Shown: positions 46,001 through 57,832 of the stretch, one piece after another | How positions within the stretch are numbered: the stretch's first letter is position 1 | Layout of the letters: each line of letters opens with the position of its first letter | Assembly: GCA_002189035.1 (NCBI GenBank) | Contig: NEEC01000025.1 | Coordinates: 620,001-684,000, forward strand | Direction: 5' to 3' | Origin: Utricularia gibba | Lineage: Eukaryota > Streptophyta > Magnoliopsida > Lamiales > Lentibulariaceae | Length of the DNA stretch: 64,000 nucleotides | The notes under the pieces: generated by a model | Seen by the model: only the letters and a program-made list of their open reading frames with translations | Databases searched by the model: none | Told to the model about the DNA's origin: nothing | Made by a program: the position numbers and the translations under genes

Positions 46001-48006
46001 AATATTTGCTCGACTATAGCCCTGTGCATCAATCATATCTAGCCGATTGATCTTTATGCCTGCACAAATTGGTAACAACTCAAAATGTGGAAGCAAAAAT
46101 TAGAATTTATCTTGAAAAGATAAGAATAAGCTCAACTTTCCTTAGGGAAATTTAACCAGAAGTGAACAAAAAAAGAATACCAGGAACATACTCCAGCGTC
46201 AGGACCTTTGTCGATGTGTAATCCCAATATACAATCTGGGATAAGGAAAAATAAACCACATAAGAGCGTGAATCCAATTTACTAGATGCCAGTGAGGAAA
46301 TCGACTCGTTGAAAACATACAGGTATCCGGACCCACTTCACATTTCGAAAATCACGATGAAATCTGTCTGCATTTTTCCCTTCGTTCACATAGTCAATTT
46401 CCTCGTACAAAATCCTAAAATGGCCACCATAAAACAAGCCCATACTTAGATATACATAACCAGGATTAAGCAATGGCATTATACAAGTTTTTAACGGTTA
46501 CAGGACTTGGGTGTTGAACAACTTGCCTTGCACATTCTTCATAAATACCAATCCAATCCCTGGATGGACCACCTAGAATTTCACTCCTTTGAAAGTAGTT
46601 GGTGATCAGTTTTAGGTTTTCTACATAAAAGAAACACTTTGATTAAGCAACCCAAACAATCATATTTGCAGGAAAGGCTGCAGGGTGCTGACTGAGATCA
46701 ATGTCGAAAAGCTTTTTTAGCCCCGGTCTCTGAACCTTCACAACTACTTCCTCTCCATTATGTAGGATAGCTCGATGTACCTAAAAACAAAGCAAAAAAG
46801 AAGATCATAATTTCTGAAGCAAAATATTAAAAAAAAAAAGCAAGAATGTGGACAGCACATGCCTCAATCAAGGCTGTAATCTCTTGATCTAATATAGTTA
46901 ATATCATCAACATTGATTTTTCCAGCAGATGTAGACGGAGATGCAAACCATAGTTCATTCATTTCATTTCATGAACTTCTAAAAAATCACCTGACCAAGG
47001 CTGGCAGCAGCAATTGGAAGGTCTTCAAACTTCTTGAACAACAAGTGGATGGGGCGCCCCAACTCTTTCTGAATGAGACTCTTTGCCATGCTAGGTGCAA
47101 ATGCAGGCACCTTATCCTGAATCAGATGCCAACTAGCAGTTACATTACACATCAGCTTCTGCTCTTAATCAAAGATGAGTTGACACAACTTATTTCTTAT
47201 AGCACACCTGCAACTTGGCAAGCTCCTCCACGTATTCTTTAGGTAATAGATCTGATCTCGTCGAAGACAGCTGGCCAATTTTGATAAAAGTAGGGCCAAG
47301 TTGCAGGACACGCTCCCTTAACCATGATGCTGTTCGTCTATTTCGCCTTTCCTGATGACCATTGGATCATAATACCAACAGTTCTATTACAAGTATACCA
47401 CCAGCAAGAATTAGCAGAAACCGCTACAAAACTGTAGATCAAGCCCACCTTCTTTTCATCAGTGAATCCTCCAAGGTATGCCCACTTTGCATTATCGAGA
47501 AGAACACGGACTCGAAATGAAAGAACAAAAGTCCATACATCTATGCTTCTCTGAATTGAACTGTAGTTCTCATTTGCCCAGTTAAAACCTCCATCCGAAG
47601 TTAGAACTTTTACCCCTTCCACAGGAAGAAGGCCCTTAGTCCTATATTCTGGTGTAGCTAGGGGATTTGCAATCCTCTTGACGACACTCCTTCCATTCGC
47701 TGAGCTTACCGCTTCATCCGACGTGTATGCTGCGTCCAGACCGCTTTTGAAAGGAGAAATTTGTTTCTTGGACTCAGAATTAGGAACCATTTTAGCAGGT
47801 CGGCCATTTGTACCAATCTCTGCCTTCAACTCAGCCTCTTGCAATCCAACACAAATTCTCCTATGCGTTACTTTAATACTTCGAGGAATTCTATCAAATT
47901 TTGCGTAGTTTGCCTTTGATAGTGCACCCGAAAGCCAATAATCTCCTCCAAGTCTCTGTTGAGAAGAAGTAGGCGAACATGCGTGTGAAGCAAGTGTTGG
48001 CGCCAT
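43066..48006 (-). CDS. ABC1K8: ABC1-like kinase ABC1K8, copy B (late frame slip)
   Basis: Same 17-exon structure as copy A: 48006-47449, 47351-47208, 47116-46991, 46780-46693, 46620-46527, 46414-46321, 46235-46181, 46059-45968, 45865-45695, 45573-45517, 45364-45281, 44326-44242, 44160-44099, 44026-43952, 43854-43749, 43379-43238, 43139-43066. All exon lengths equal those of copy A except exon 15, which is 106 nt instead of 105. An extra base in CCC at 43751-43753 turns RVLE into RVLG and throws the last two exons ([13 protein letters not shown] and the membrane segments) out of frame. The kinase motifs are intact. If real, this copy lacks its membrane-attached end; if a base error, it is a second working gene. 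Confidence 0.9.
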
Positions 48007-49084
48007 CGAAGTACCTAGCAAGACCTGAAAAGCGGTCTTAAAAAAAGGGGAACAGCAGAGATGGTGAGCAGGTGAGTAGATCAACAGATCATGCAAGAAA
48101 CACCAAAAGAGTGGAACATCGCGGAAACCATCAGAACAAGCTCATTCAAAATCGCGATTAAAGTATCATCTAGCGGATGCCGTAATTTATCCGGAGAGAC
48201 TTAAAACAAGAACTGCAAACAGTCAAATGAAATATAGAATCCGGAGCGCCCACCACGTCCCGCAGTCAGGACCAAGTAACTGACCTTTGTGTAACGAAGA
48301 GCAACAGGAGATGATCTCCAGTGGATTCTACCGAAGCCTGTATAGTAATTACATTTTGTTTATTAGATTTATGAAAATTATTGTGTGGATGTAATTTTAA
48401 TTTCGAATTTTCACCGAATTAAATTTTCAGTTACATTGTGAAAATCTAGTAAAATAGGTATAAAAAAGATGATATTTCAGATTTTTAGAAATAATTTATG
48501 TTACCGAAATGATTGTAAATAAATTTTCAAAAATATATTAAAAGTGACATCGCATTCAAATTTAAAATTTAGTGAAACCATTGAAAATGCTATTACCATG
48601 CCACCGGAAACTTGATAATTTTGCATTAACCTGAAGGCAAGGCACGAAGGGCAGCAGTAGATGAAACGAAGCAAAACTGTTATTGAATCTTGTACGGTCC
48701 AGAGTCGATTGCCAGTCTAGATACTGGTTCTATGCAACAGAATATTGAGGCCTACATCAAAGAATATCCAGGGGTAAATTAGCTGGCAAGGAAAGCAAAT
48801 AAAAATCGGATTTCAGTTCTCTGGAATGGTGAGGCTCTTCTTACTATTAGCATTTACCATGAATGCAAGCATCTTCCTGGTCAACTCACGCGCTGTCGCT
48901 ACAATTTGGGGGTACTATGTGCTAATCGAACACGCCCCATAATTCCGAAAAAATTTTCCTCTACGGCTTCTTGGCTGTCTTCCTTGTCTGGGGTCTGAAA
49001 AGTTTTACGCTAGAGCTTCAAGGTACGTTTTGGGTTCGTAGAGCCCATCTGGAGGGAGCTTCACCTAGCCTGTTCTCATCACCA
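48007..49084. promoter_or_regulatory. Head-to-head spacer of ABC1K8-B and formin
   Basis: Contains both promoters and an inserted AT-rich MITE (about 48311-48594) that is absent from the matching spacer of the left unit near 41700. The insertion therefore followed the duplication, or was lost from the left copy. Confidence 0.6.
48311..48594. mobile_element. MITE-like element, family member 1
   Basis: AT-rich stretch whose ends are weak inverted repeats (left GATCTCCAGTGGATTCTAC, right ATTGAAAATGCTATT read in reverse). Its interior (TTTGTTTATTAGATTT, TTTATGTTA, ATTGTAAATAA, ATTGACAT-like GTGACAT) matches the element at 57440-57725 along its length. Ends are approximate and no target duplication was proven. 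Confidence 0.65.
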
Positions 49085-52000
49085 ATGCGCAAGATGGGCA
49101 TTACGGCAAAAGAAAGTTTCTTTTTTTATGTTTGCTTTCTTTCGCTCTTCATTGCCGTGGCTGCCTCCGTAGAAACAAGGTGGGAGGAACAACTCGCCTT
49201 GGTAGCCTATCAAAATGATTTGGGCTTGGCGAATCAGGAGTTGGTACGCTGATGTTACTATTACACAAGGTTTTTCTTTTTCTTCTGGCAAACACTGATT
49301 GTCCATTGAGGAACTTTTTAGGTTCATCTTCTCTATTTATTCTGATAATACTATTGTCCATTAAATTTTCTTGCTTCATTATCTCATAGTGAGTTTTTTC
49401 AGAAATGATTCAAAGCTCATTTTCGGCTTTAGAGGACACTGCAGATATTTAGCTTTTGATTTTGAAAGAACAACATTCACACGCAAAATGCCCTTCCCGT
49501 CTCCCACACCTTTTCGTTTGAAATAAAATGCTAGGAAGTGGAATGGAGAATGCTTCAACTTGTCTAGAATGTGGAAGCCTTCTTTTCATCACCTGAAATA
49601 AGCCTTCTTTCTGCAGGCAGATTGTTTGCATGAATGGTTGCATTCTGTAAAATTTGAACAAGATACTGGCCAGGAATTAAGGTTAGGTAAGTTAACTTAT
49701 GGAGACAGGCTATCCAGCATTAGGTTCTTCAGAACAAATTTGTATGGCACAATTGATGACTTACATCGTCTGGTTGATCAGTTACTTTTATATTGCACTA
49801 GAAAAAAAGATACCATGCCATCTGATGGTAGAGAAGACATGTGCTCAGGCAGATGGATCAATAGACACTTCAGGTTTCTATTTAATGGTCATTGCTTATT
49901 CACACGACGTATCCTAGTTCAGATGTCTGGAGAAGCGCCTGCACCATCCCCATTGCTAATGCCCACTCCAGCCACCTCACCTCCTCCTAGCCCTATTCCA
50001 GCTGGCACTCAAAATCTCCCGACAGATTTGGATAATTCTTCTCATGGTCGTAAGACCAGCAAGATAACTGTTGTTGTTGCCGTTGTTGTATCTGCAACTT
50101 TGACGTTGGTCTGTGCGGTGGCGTTATTCTTAGCATGTCTGAAATACTCTGGTTTTAGTTTTGGAAGGCGTAGCAATGATGAGAGGCCTCTTCTCAGCTT
50201 AACCCCAGGTGACTACTCTATAGGTGCATTATTTATTTTTGTGATTTGTGTTGGAATCATGTAGCATTGGTGTTGATGCATCTTCTCAACTGCTCCTTCT
50301 TGTTTCTTCCTTTCAGCTTCATCAACTACCCTTTTTGCTAGTGGATCTCATTTTGATGAAGAAAAGCTTGATGATCAATCTTTTCGCAACAAACTGAATC
50401 CTGATAAAGTCGGTGAACACAGCATACTGGATCCTAGTTTTGCTCGACAAAGAAACAAACTGAATCGTAGTAAAGTTGGTGAAAACTTCTACAGTGACCA
50501 ACATCCCATAACAAACTCAAGGATTGACTTTTCAGGTAGTTCCATGATTCCTGCTGCCACCTATTCTGCTGATGATTCCTCTCACCTGCCTCCTAGGATA
50601 TGGGACACACCTGTATTTGCTCCACTGAAACTACCCCCAGCAAGGGCTGCTGCTAACCCTTGTAAACCACCTTCCGGGAGTGAAGTGTCTCCAGCACACA
50701 CGCCTCCTGTGTCATCATCAGTGATAGGTCAATATCCATCCTTACCTGGTGGACAACCTCGTCCACTACCCGCAGCGGATGTTATTACTCTTGGGCCTCA
50801 ACCATCCAAGTCAGCACAACAGGTTTCTGTTTCATTGGCGACTCGTCCCCAGTTTCTCCGGTTGCAACTCCACCACCACCGCCTGGTGCTCCACCTCCTC
50901 CACCACGCCTGCCTCATGGTACTGCTGTGCCTCCTCCTCCTCCACCGCACCCTCGTCCAGTCTCTGTTTTGCCTCAACCATCTCCACCGCCTCTTCCAAG
51001 TGCTGCTGCAACACAACTCCACAAGGCAGCACAGTCTACATCTTCTTCACAATGGCATTCAGCAACTGCTATTTCAACCGTAGAGGGTGAGACTGCTGCT
51101 GCGAAGACGAAACTGAAGCCATTTTTCTGGGACAAAGTAATGGCAAACCCTGATCATTCAATGGTTTGGCATCAGATCAAGTCCGGATCATTTCAGTGAG
51201 TCTCCTCTCCCCATAACTTCATTAGTCTCTATGATTCTTTTGTAGGTGAAAAAATTAGCTAAAACCTGAACAGGTTCGATGAAGATATGATAGAGTCCCT
51301 GTTTGGCTACCCTGCTTCTGAGAAAAACAAAAATGAGAAAAAGAAAAATTCTTCATCGCAAGATGCTTTCCCGTATGTCAGAATCATTGATCACAAAAAG
51401 GCACAAAACCTGTCAATTTTGCTGAAGGCATTGGGAGTGACTAAAGAGGAAGTGTGTGATGCACTAAACGAAGGTAGCTTTTTGTTTTCTATTAATTTTA
51501 CACTTTTCTTTTCGTTGTAGCTGTGGAGGATAATACTGAATTTGGTCTTGTTTTTAGACTTTGGATTTTGGATTTTGGGGCTGCATGATTCTAAATTTAG
51601 TGGAAAACAATGCAGTATATTACATGGTTAGAGTAGAATCTGATAAAGGTTGAATACAAAAAAGCGTATTGGCAGTTACAGTTGTTGAATGGAACAAGGG
51701 AGTCGGCATTCTCATATCCCAGCTTCAGATTAGTGTTCCGTTTTTTTAAAAAAATCCATTTTTAAGAGTGCAGGAGTTGGGAGCTGAACTCTTGACCTTT
51801 CAATTACACAGTTAGTGGTAAAGCCATTCGAAATAGTGATAAATTATGCGTTAGTGCCTTTTATTATTGATCTGATGAATGAGATGGTTATTCAACTCAG
51901 CAGGATGAAAACCTTAGGACATTCTACTAACTTTGATGAAATGTGTCATTTATTCTACGTGTTCATTGAGGCCGAATCCTGTAGTTTTTTGTTTATTTCT

Positions 52001-53235
52001 TTTGTCTCACGTGTTCTGGGTTGGACTTTTGCAATAGGGAATGAGCTTCCTTCAGAACTCATCTTGACATTACTGAAAATGGCACCGACACCTGAAGAAG
52101 AATTAAAGCTTAGGCTCTATTCTGGTGAAGTTTCCCAACTTGACACAGCAGAGCGCTTTCTGAAAGTCCTAGTCGATATTCCATTCGCGTTCGCGAGGCT
52201 TGAGTCACTGCTGTTCATGTGCACCCTTCAAGAGGAGGTGTCAATGTTGAAAGAGTCATTTGCAGTGCTAGAGGTGAGATATCATGAATGCATTTGACAT
52301 AGAGTGGGGTGTCTATCTGCATCACCCGGATTCGATTATAGCATGGACTTTTCCAAGTAATCCAATCTCATCATATGCTGCTTGTTTTTCCATATGTGCA
52401 GGCCGCTTGCACGCAACTTCGACAAAGTAGGTTGTTTCTTAAACTCCTGGAGGCCGTCCTTAAAACGGGAAACCGTATGAATGATGGCACATTTCGTGGT
52501 GGTGCTCATGCATTCAAACTTGATACACTTCTTAAGCTGTCAGATGTAAAAGGAACGGATGGGAAAACCACCCTACTGCACTTTGTTGTGGAGGAAATAA
52601 TACGTTCTGAGGGCGTAAGAGCTGCTCGAGCTGCCAAGGAGAGCTCTAGCACATCCAGCGATTTTCTTAAAGATTCAGACGAAACCTTGAGAAGAATTGG
52701 TCTCCAGGCAGTATCCAGTCTCAGCGATGAGCTTCGGGACGTAAAGAACGCTGCGGTTTTGGACCTTGATAGCTTAAAGGGAACAGTGGTGAAGTTGGGT
52801 GACCAACTGGTCAAGGCCAGAAGTTTCCTGAATTCGGACATGAAAAAGGTGCCGGAAAAAAATGGGTTTCACCGGCTGCTGAGGAGTTTCGTTCAGAATG
52901 CAGAGTCCGATGTCATGTGGGCGCTGGAGGAGGAGAGCAGGGTGATGTTGATGGTGAGGAGCACCGCTGCGTACTTTCATGGGAATTCGGGCAAGGACGA
53001 GGGGCTTAGGTTATTCGTTATTGTTCGAGATTTCCTTATACTTTTGGACAAAGTTTGTAAACAAGTGGCATACGAGCCACAGAAGCCGTCTCTGCCGTCA
53101 CAGAAAGAACACAAGGCAGCAGCAGCACCGCCGGCGCAAAGACAGAAAGCTTCCCCCAATCTTCCGCACCATATCGTCTCTGCCATAACCGACCGGCGGC
53201 GAGCGGAAGATTTGAGTTCTGAGGATGAATCATAG
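49085..53235 (+). CDS. Type I formin (FH1-FH2 actin nucleator), one-base frame break
   Basis: Six exons: 49085-49243, 49617-50208, 50317-51195, 51274-51473, 52038-52273, 52402-53235; 2900 nt, or 2901 (966 aa) with one base restored. Signal peptide (residues 1-25), extracellular stretch ending in a short Pro-rich segment (APAPSPLLMPTPATSPPPSP), transmembrane helix (about 200-226), Pro-rich FH1 (50860-51000) and FH2 (about 51110-53060: KLKPFFWDKVMANPDHSMVW, LEAVLKTGNRMNDGTFRGGA, AFKLDTLLKLSDVKGTDGKT). It would link membrane or wall to actin. Frame is lost in the C run at 50847-50850, just before the FH1 prolines (SPVATPPPPPG). With one extra C the frame runs through. Exon 1 has a duplicate at 42273-42431. 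Confidence 0.92.
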
Positions 53236-54250
53236 TAACGTTGTCCGCCCAGAGAATCAAAGATCCTGTTGGAGAATGATGCAGATTCAATCAAAGATAC
53301 GGCTTTGATTTCCTGAATGCTTAGAACTCTGTATACCATGATCTTCCAGCATGGAATATGTGCGCTGGAGTTGATCACTTCCAACCCCCAAGTGCTCCGG
53401 CACAATAGGCTATTCTTTATACAGGTTTATCCCTGTAGTCGCCCAAAGTGTATTTTGAAAATCAGGAATAAAAGCAGTGCAAACTCCAAAATCACTATGA
53501 GTCTCCAACAGATTGAAACTCGAAAAGATCAAGAACTTGAAATCACAAGGAACGTCGTCCACTAGCTCTCAATCATAAAAGATCAGAAGGCTCTCAATCA
53601 ATCAAGGCATTTAGAAGGATAAGAGGTAGAAAGAAAGATACAGCGCCGAGGCACACAGCATACTTCCCCTGGTGATAAGCATCTTCCTTCTTCCAGCTCA
53701 GGGAGCTGTGTTGATGTCATCAGCATAAGTTCCAGCACCATAGGGAGTTCCTCCTCTAACCTGCTCCATTTCAAACAGGCCATCTCCATACTCCATGATG
53801 AACAAACTGGGTTATGGCACTCAGTCTCCTAAAAACTCATGACAAATGTGCACTCGAGCACTCCATGATGAACAGCATTCTCATTTTGATATTATTTTTT
53901 AAAAAAATATATGCGTAAGAATACACCAACCAAAATCTAATGAACATTTGATTTCAATCAATTTCCTGCATTTTCATTCTTCAATGCAATGTTCCAAGTA
54001 GTGTTTCGAGCATAAGCCTATTAACAATTCGTATACAGAAAAAAGTTGAAACAAAATGAAGCTACCATTGAAGTAAAGAAACAATAATCAGATCAGGTCG
54101 TTGCTCTGAGGAGGCGCAGGAGGCACATCACACGACCGGCCAGGCAAAGCCGAGAATCAGCGCATATCACCCGGATTCAATCTCCCTTGTTTACTACACG
54201 AGTACAAAGAATCAGGGCGGGGCGCGGCGCATTTAGATAACCACCAATGT
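53236..54250. other. Spacer between convergent formin and TRM5
   Basis: Formin 3' untranslated region (AATAAA-like signal near 53464) and TRM5 3' region. No gene, repeat or RNA recognised. Confidence 0.5.
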
Positions 54251-57247
54251 TTAAGCCTGTTTTCGGAAAGCTACTTTCTCAGGCAACGCGAATGACGCAC
54301 ACAGCATCCACTTCCCAGGCGCAACAAGTCGAACTCTATGCATCTGGGGGTCAATACGCTCCTCCAACAGTGACATTTTAATTCTCTGTTTCACACACAC
54401 ACAATAAAAAATGCCCCATCAGCGTATCTCTAGAGAAGTGTGACAGACGGGGCTGTGCAAATGCTGGAAAATAATGCAACGCAAAACAGCAGCACCTCGA
54501 GAAAATCGACCTCTGGGTCTTGGGCTTTCGAAAATCCATAAACATGAATCATCGGCAAGGTATATTCTCTGCCAAAATGGTGGCTTGCAAAGATCCCCCT
54601 GAACGCATCTGTAGTTAAAGGAAAGGGCTGTGTGACAAGAGACGCAAATTCTGTGCAAAACAAGCGCAAATCATTTATGGATGCTTGCAACAACAAACAT
54701 GCGAATATTGTACTGATTCCTCCAAAGGAACACATCAAGCTAAATGTGGAATCTTTTACCTAAAAACTCCGCTGCATCCCTGGGCAAGTTCATGACTACT
54801 TGAGTGATGGGTTGAGATCTTCGAGTGCCAAAAACCGTTTCGATAAATCTCCTCCCATCCATGTTAAATACCTATAAATGGCCAGAAGACCAAGATTGAG
54901 AACCACAGTATGATGCAATGAAGAGATCGCAATCTTTAAAAATGTTTTTTTTTTTCCTTGAAATTCACGGTCATATCCTCGGTTTGGATTTGACCTTGGA
55001 TCATCGGAAATTTATCTGAAACTGCCATACCTCTATTTTCCTCTCAATTTTGTTCAGGGCGCAGTTTCTGGCAAGATAGTCAACAGCACAGGGATTCAAA
55101 TCATTAGCATAAACATACTTCACTATCCTTGCTGCAGAAATTGCAATAGGTCCAACTCCAGCAAAAACATCACCTGTACAGAGGGGGAAAAAAGACCATG
55201 GATGCATGCCATCTAGAATGCGATAACACAAATGTTGTGATCACATGACCTATTCAGGATAGTAAGTGAGATTCATGTTTTTATGTTTTGAAGAAATCGT
55301 TTACGCACTAAACTAGATATGCAAGCATATATGTCAGTCACGTTCAGAATTCCTTTCGAGTACTCTCACTCCACAAACATACAGACAACATCACTGCGTG
55401 TGAAGAAACTCAGAAGCCTCTGCCTTTCAGTTCCAAGCCTCGAGTTCCAGTACCTACCAACAGCAATGAGAAAATTAGAGCACTTCAACAAAAACAGTGA
55501 CTAAAGTGAATTCTTGGCTGCCTAAAGGCGCACACTGCTTTTAGATCAACATTAAAACGCAATCCATTCTCCACCACAGTCGTCACCAAGGAATTGTTCC
55601 CAGCCAAAACCTCAAGCTCCATTGTTCTGTATTCATTGTGAATTGCTTCCACTTTGTTGACAACTGTTTGTACTTTTGGTCTCGTCTTATCAAGAACTAC
55701 CTGGTTACAGAGGAAAGATCCGAGAACAGGAAATGAAATCTTGTTTGATAGGATTAGTTAATGCCCCAAGCAGACCTTGGCAATTAGGCTTTTGTATTGA
55801 AGAAGATCGTCTCTTAGATTCAGATGAGCGATATGGCCCACCATTTCAAATGCTGAAGGAATGGCCGTGCCATTAGGGAGTAAAGCAGTCAAGATCTGCG
55901 CAAAGTGAACCTCTTGAAGGCCAACGGAAGCTGAATGAAAACATATGCCACAATTGCTTCCATCTGAGAAAAGTACCTCACTCAGCTGCCAGTAATCATA
56001 AAAAAGAGTTAATCTGCATCTGACAAGTGCACACCCTGACTTCATAGGCTGGCCATCATTATCATATTCCTTGAAAACCACCTGAGCAGGGTAATTCAAA
56101 CACAAGTACCTTTCTTACATATTGTTTTCTGCCTTAGCCTTAATAGGACATCAAGAGGACACAAACTGTACATCCTGACTCACAATAACGCATATAGAGT
56201 GCCCATCTGAAGACCCCAAAAGAAATTTCATGCTTCATCTACATAGGATAATCTTCTGAAGTATCATGTCACATGCGGTTTTAGGAATCATTCAGGCAGT
56301 TGATCGTTTGCAAATCATTCAAAAGAGCATAAACACCATAAGAAAACTGCATTCATGGAAAACTGAGATTAAAATCTTAAAGCAAGATGTCGATTGAAAA
56401 AAAAAAAAAAGAAAACCTTGATGGCTTCAGGCAATTCTCCAATGCTTGTATTTGCATACTGCTCACCCAAGAGCAGCAACCTGGTCGAACCTCTCCAGTT
56501 AGACGACCTAACTTCTTCCCCTAACAAACGCTTCATACCTACAGTATCATTCTCTTCATTCACGTCTTCAATAACCTCAATTTCAACTCCATTTCTCCTG
56601 TATCCTCTTGCCACACTGATTTCCCCATCACTACTACTTACCTTGTTCTTCTTCTTTTTCGGTCTAGAAATTTTTGCCAAGTTCCTAAAATGAGCATACC
56701 CCAGACAATTAAAAGTTTTCGCCAGATCGTCCCTATACAAGATTGAATTCAGAGGCTCCCCGTCGCCCTCCGCTTTGCCATAAACTCTCCTGTTGAAAAC
56801 TGTTAGAGGGTCAGTATGTTCGCCAGTGGAATTAGGCAGGATACTCCTGAATTCTACATCAACGTCATCGCCGGGAACCCTGGCTATGTTCTTGATGCGA
56901 GGCCAGTTAAGTAGGTGGCCACGGAGTCGGTTCTCAATAGTGGAGCATATATCGGCGGGGACTCTAAGGGCGGACAGGTGAAACACTCTAGTGAACGCAT
57001 CTTCGTTGAGGGAAGTGAGAGTTTCGTTACCCAGAACCTGGGATGGTTCCATAGAGGTGGGAGCATGCCCTTTTTGTAAGGATGGACCGTAGTGAAGAGT
57101 GGAAGAGGTAAAAGCGGTGGCCGCCATTCTGCTGACAACGGGTTTAAAGGGGGGTTTCGCTGTGGGCCACGGTGGCGAGCGTAGTCGGCACAACGACGGA
57201 GTGTGAGGGCTGAAGAAGGCGACTTTCGGAAACATCTTGGTGCCCAT
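54251..57247 (-). CDS. TRM5: tRNA (guanine37-N1)-methyltransferase, TRM5 family
   Basis: Nine exons in transcript order: 57247-56417, 56081-55977, 55895-55776, 55700-55534, 55453-55383, 55173-55031, 54871-54760, 54608-54496, 54384-54251. TRM5 makes m1G37 in tRNA, which prevents frameshifting. Motifs: [40 protein letters not shown] (SAM site), [47 protein letters not shown] and [15 protein letters not shown]. The Pro/Ser/Arg-rich first 60 residues look like an organelle-targeting peptide. The exons sum to 1796 nt; one base is missing in the last exon near 54365-54373, between RIKMS and VGERID. Restoring it gives 1797 nt and 598 aa. As written, the conserved end is read in the wrong frame. Confidence 0.92.
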
Positions 57248-57832
57248 AGTAAAATCGGCTATTTTAATCTGAGTTATATCACAAGCCCAGCCATCACTAC
57301 AACAGAACCCAGCGGAGTCGTTTTGAATTGTCATTGATTCTTTATATATAAATGAATGCAACTGGATTCCGCCATGGTTGTAGGAAGCTCATTCCGGTAA
57401 GATACAAACTACACAAGGCCACCGGTGGGCTTATTCCGTGACACTATTATAGCATCTACAACGGTTTCACAGAAATCTACGTGTTACTTTCATTTTGTTT
57501 ATTAGATTTTCGAAAATCATTGTAGGTATGTAGTTTTGTTTTCGGATTTACATTGAATGGAATTTTCATTTGATATATTAAATTTTCGAAAATGATTTAT
57601 GTTATGAAAATCATTGTAAATAACATGAAAATTTAGTAATTAGATTTCCAAAAATATAGTAAAATTGACATGACATTCCATATTTCAAGATATTTCAGGA
57701 AATTATTGGAGATGCTCTTATATAATAAATTCCTCCATCATACAGTGATTAAAAAATAAATGTGCTTCTTTGTGTGGTGGTTCCTGTATGTGTCGACTGG
57801 AAGTTTCAGCAAACAAGTAGTCAGTTTTCCCG
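57248..57832. other. Upstream of TRM5 with a MITE
   Basis: TRM5 promoter side, then a MITE-like element (57440-57725), then the 3' end of the DUF4408 gene. Confidence 0.55.
57440..57725. mobile_element. MITE-like element, family member 2
   Basis: Left end TATAGCATCTACAAC pairs with the right end TTGGAGATGCTCTTATA read in reverse. These ends resemble the GAGCATCTCCA termini of common plant MITEs. Interior matches 48311-48594. A short TATA-like duplication may flank it, but the exact ends are unclear. Confidence 0.7.

Larger units (their letters stand above)
42520..49344. repeat. Tandem segmental duplication, right unit
   Basis: Homologous to 34678-42519. Carries the LHCA3 fragment, ABC1K8 copy B and the 5' end of the intact formin. 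It is shorter, mainly because most of LHCA3 and its 3' flank are deleted. Confidence 0.88.

Noticed and set aside
50544-51083. Open frame with a His/Leu-rich second half
   Set aside because: The second half is the formin FH1 read in the wrong frame after the break at 50847-50850.
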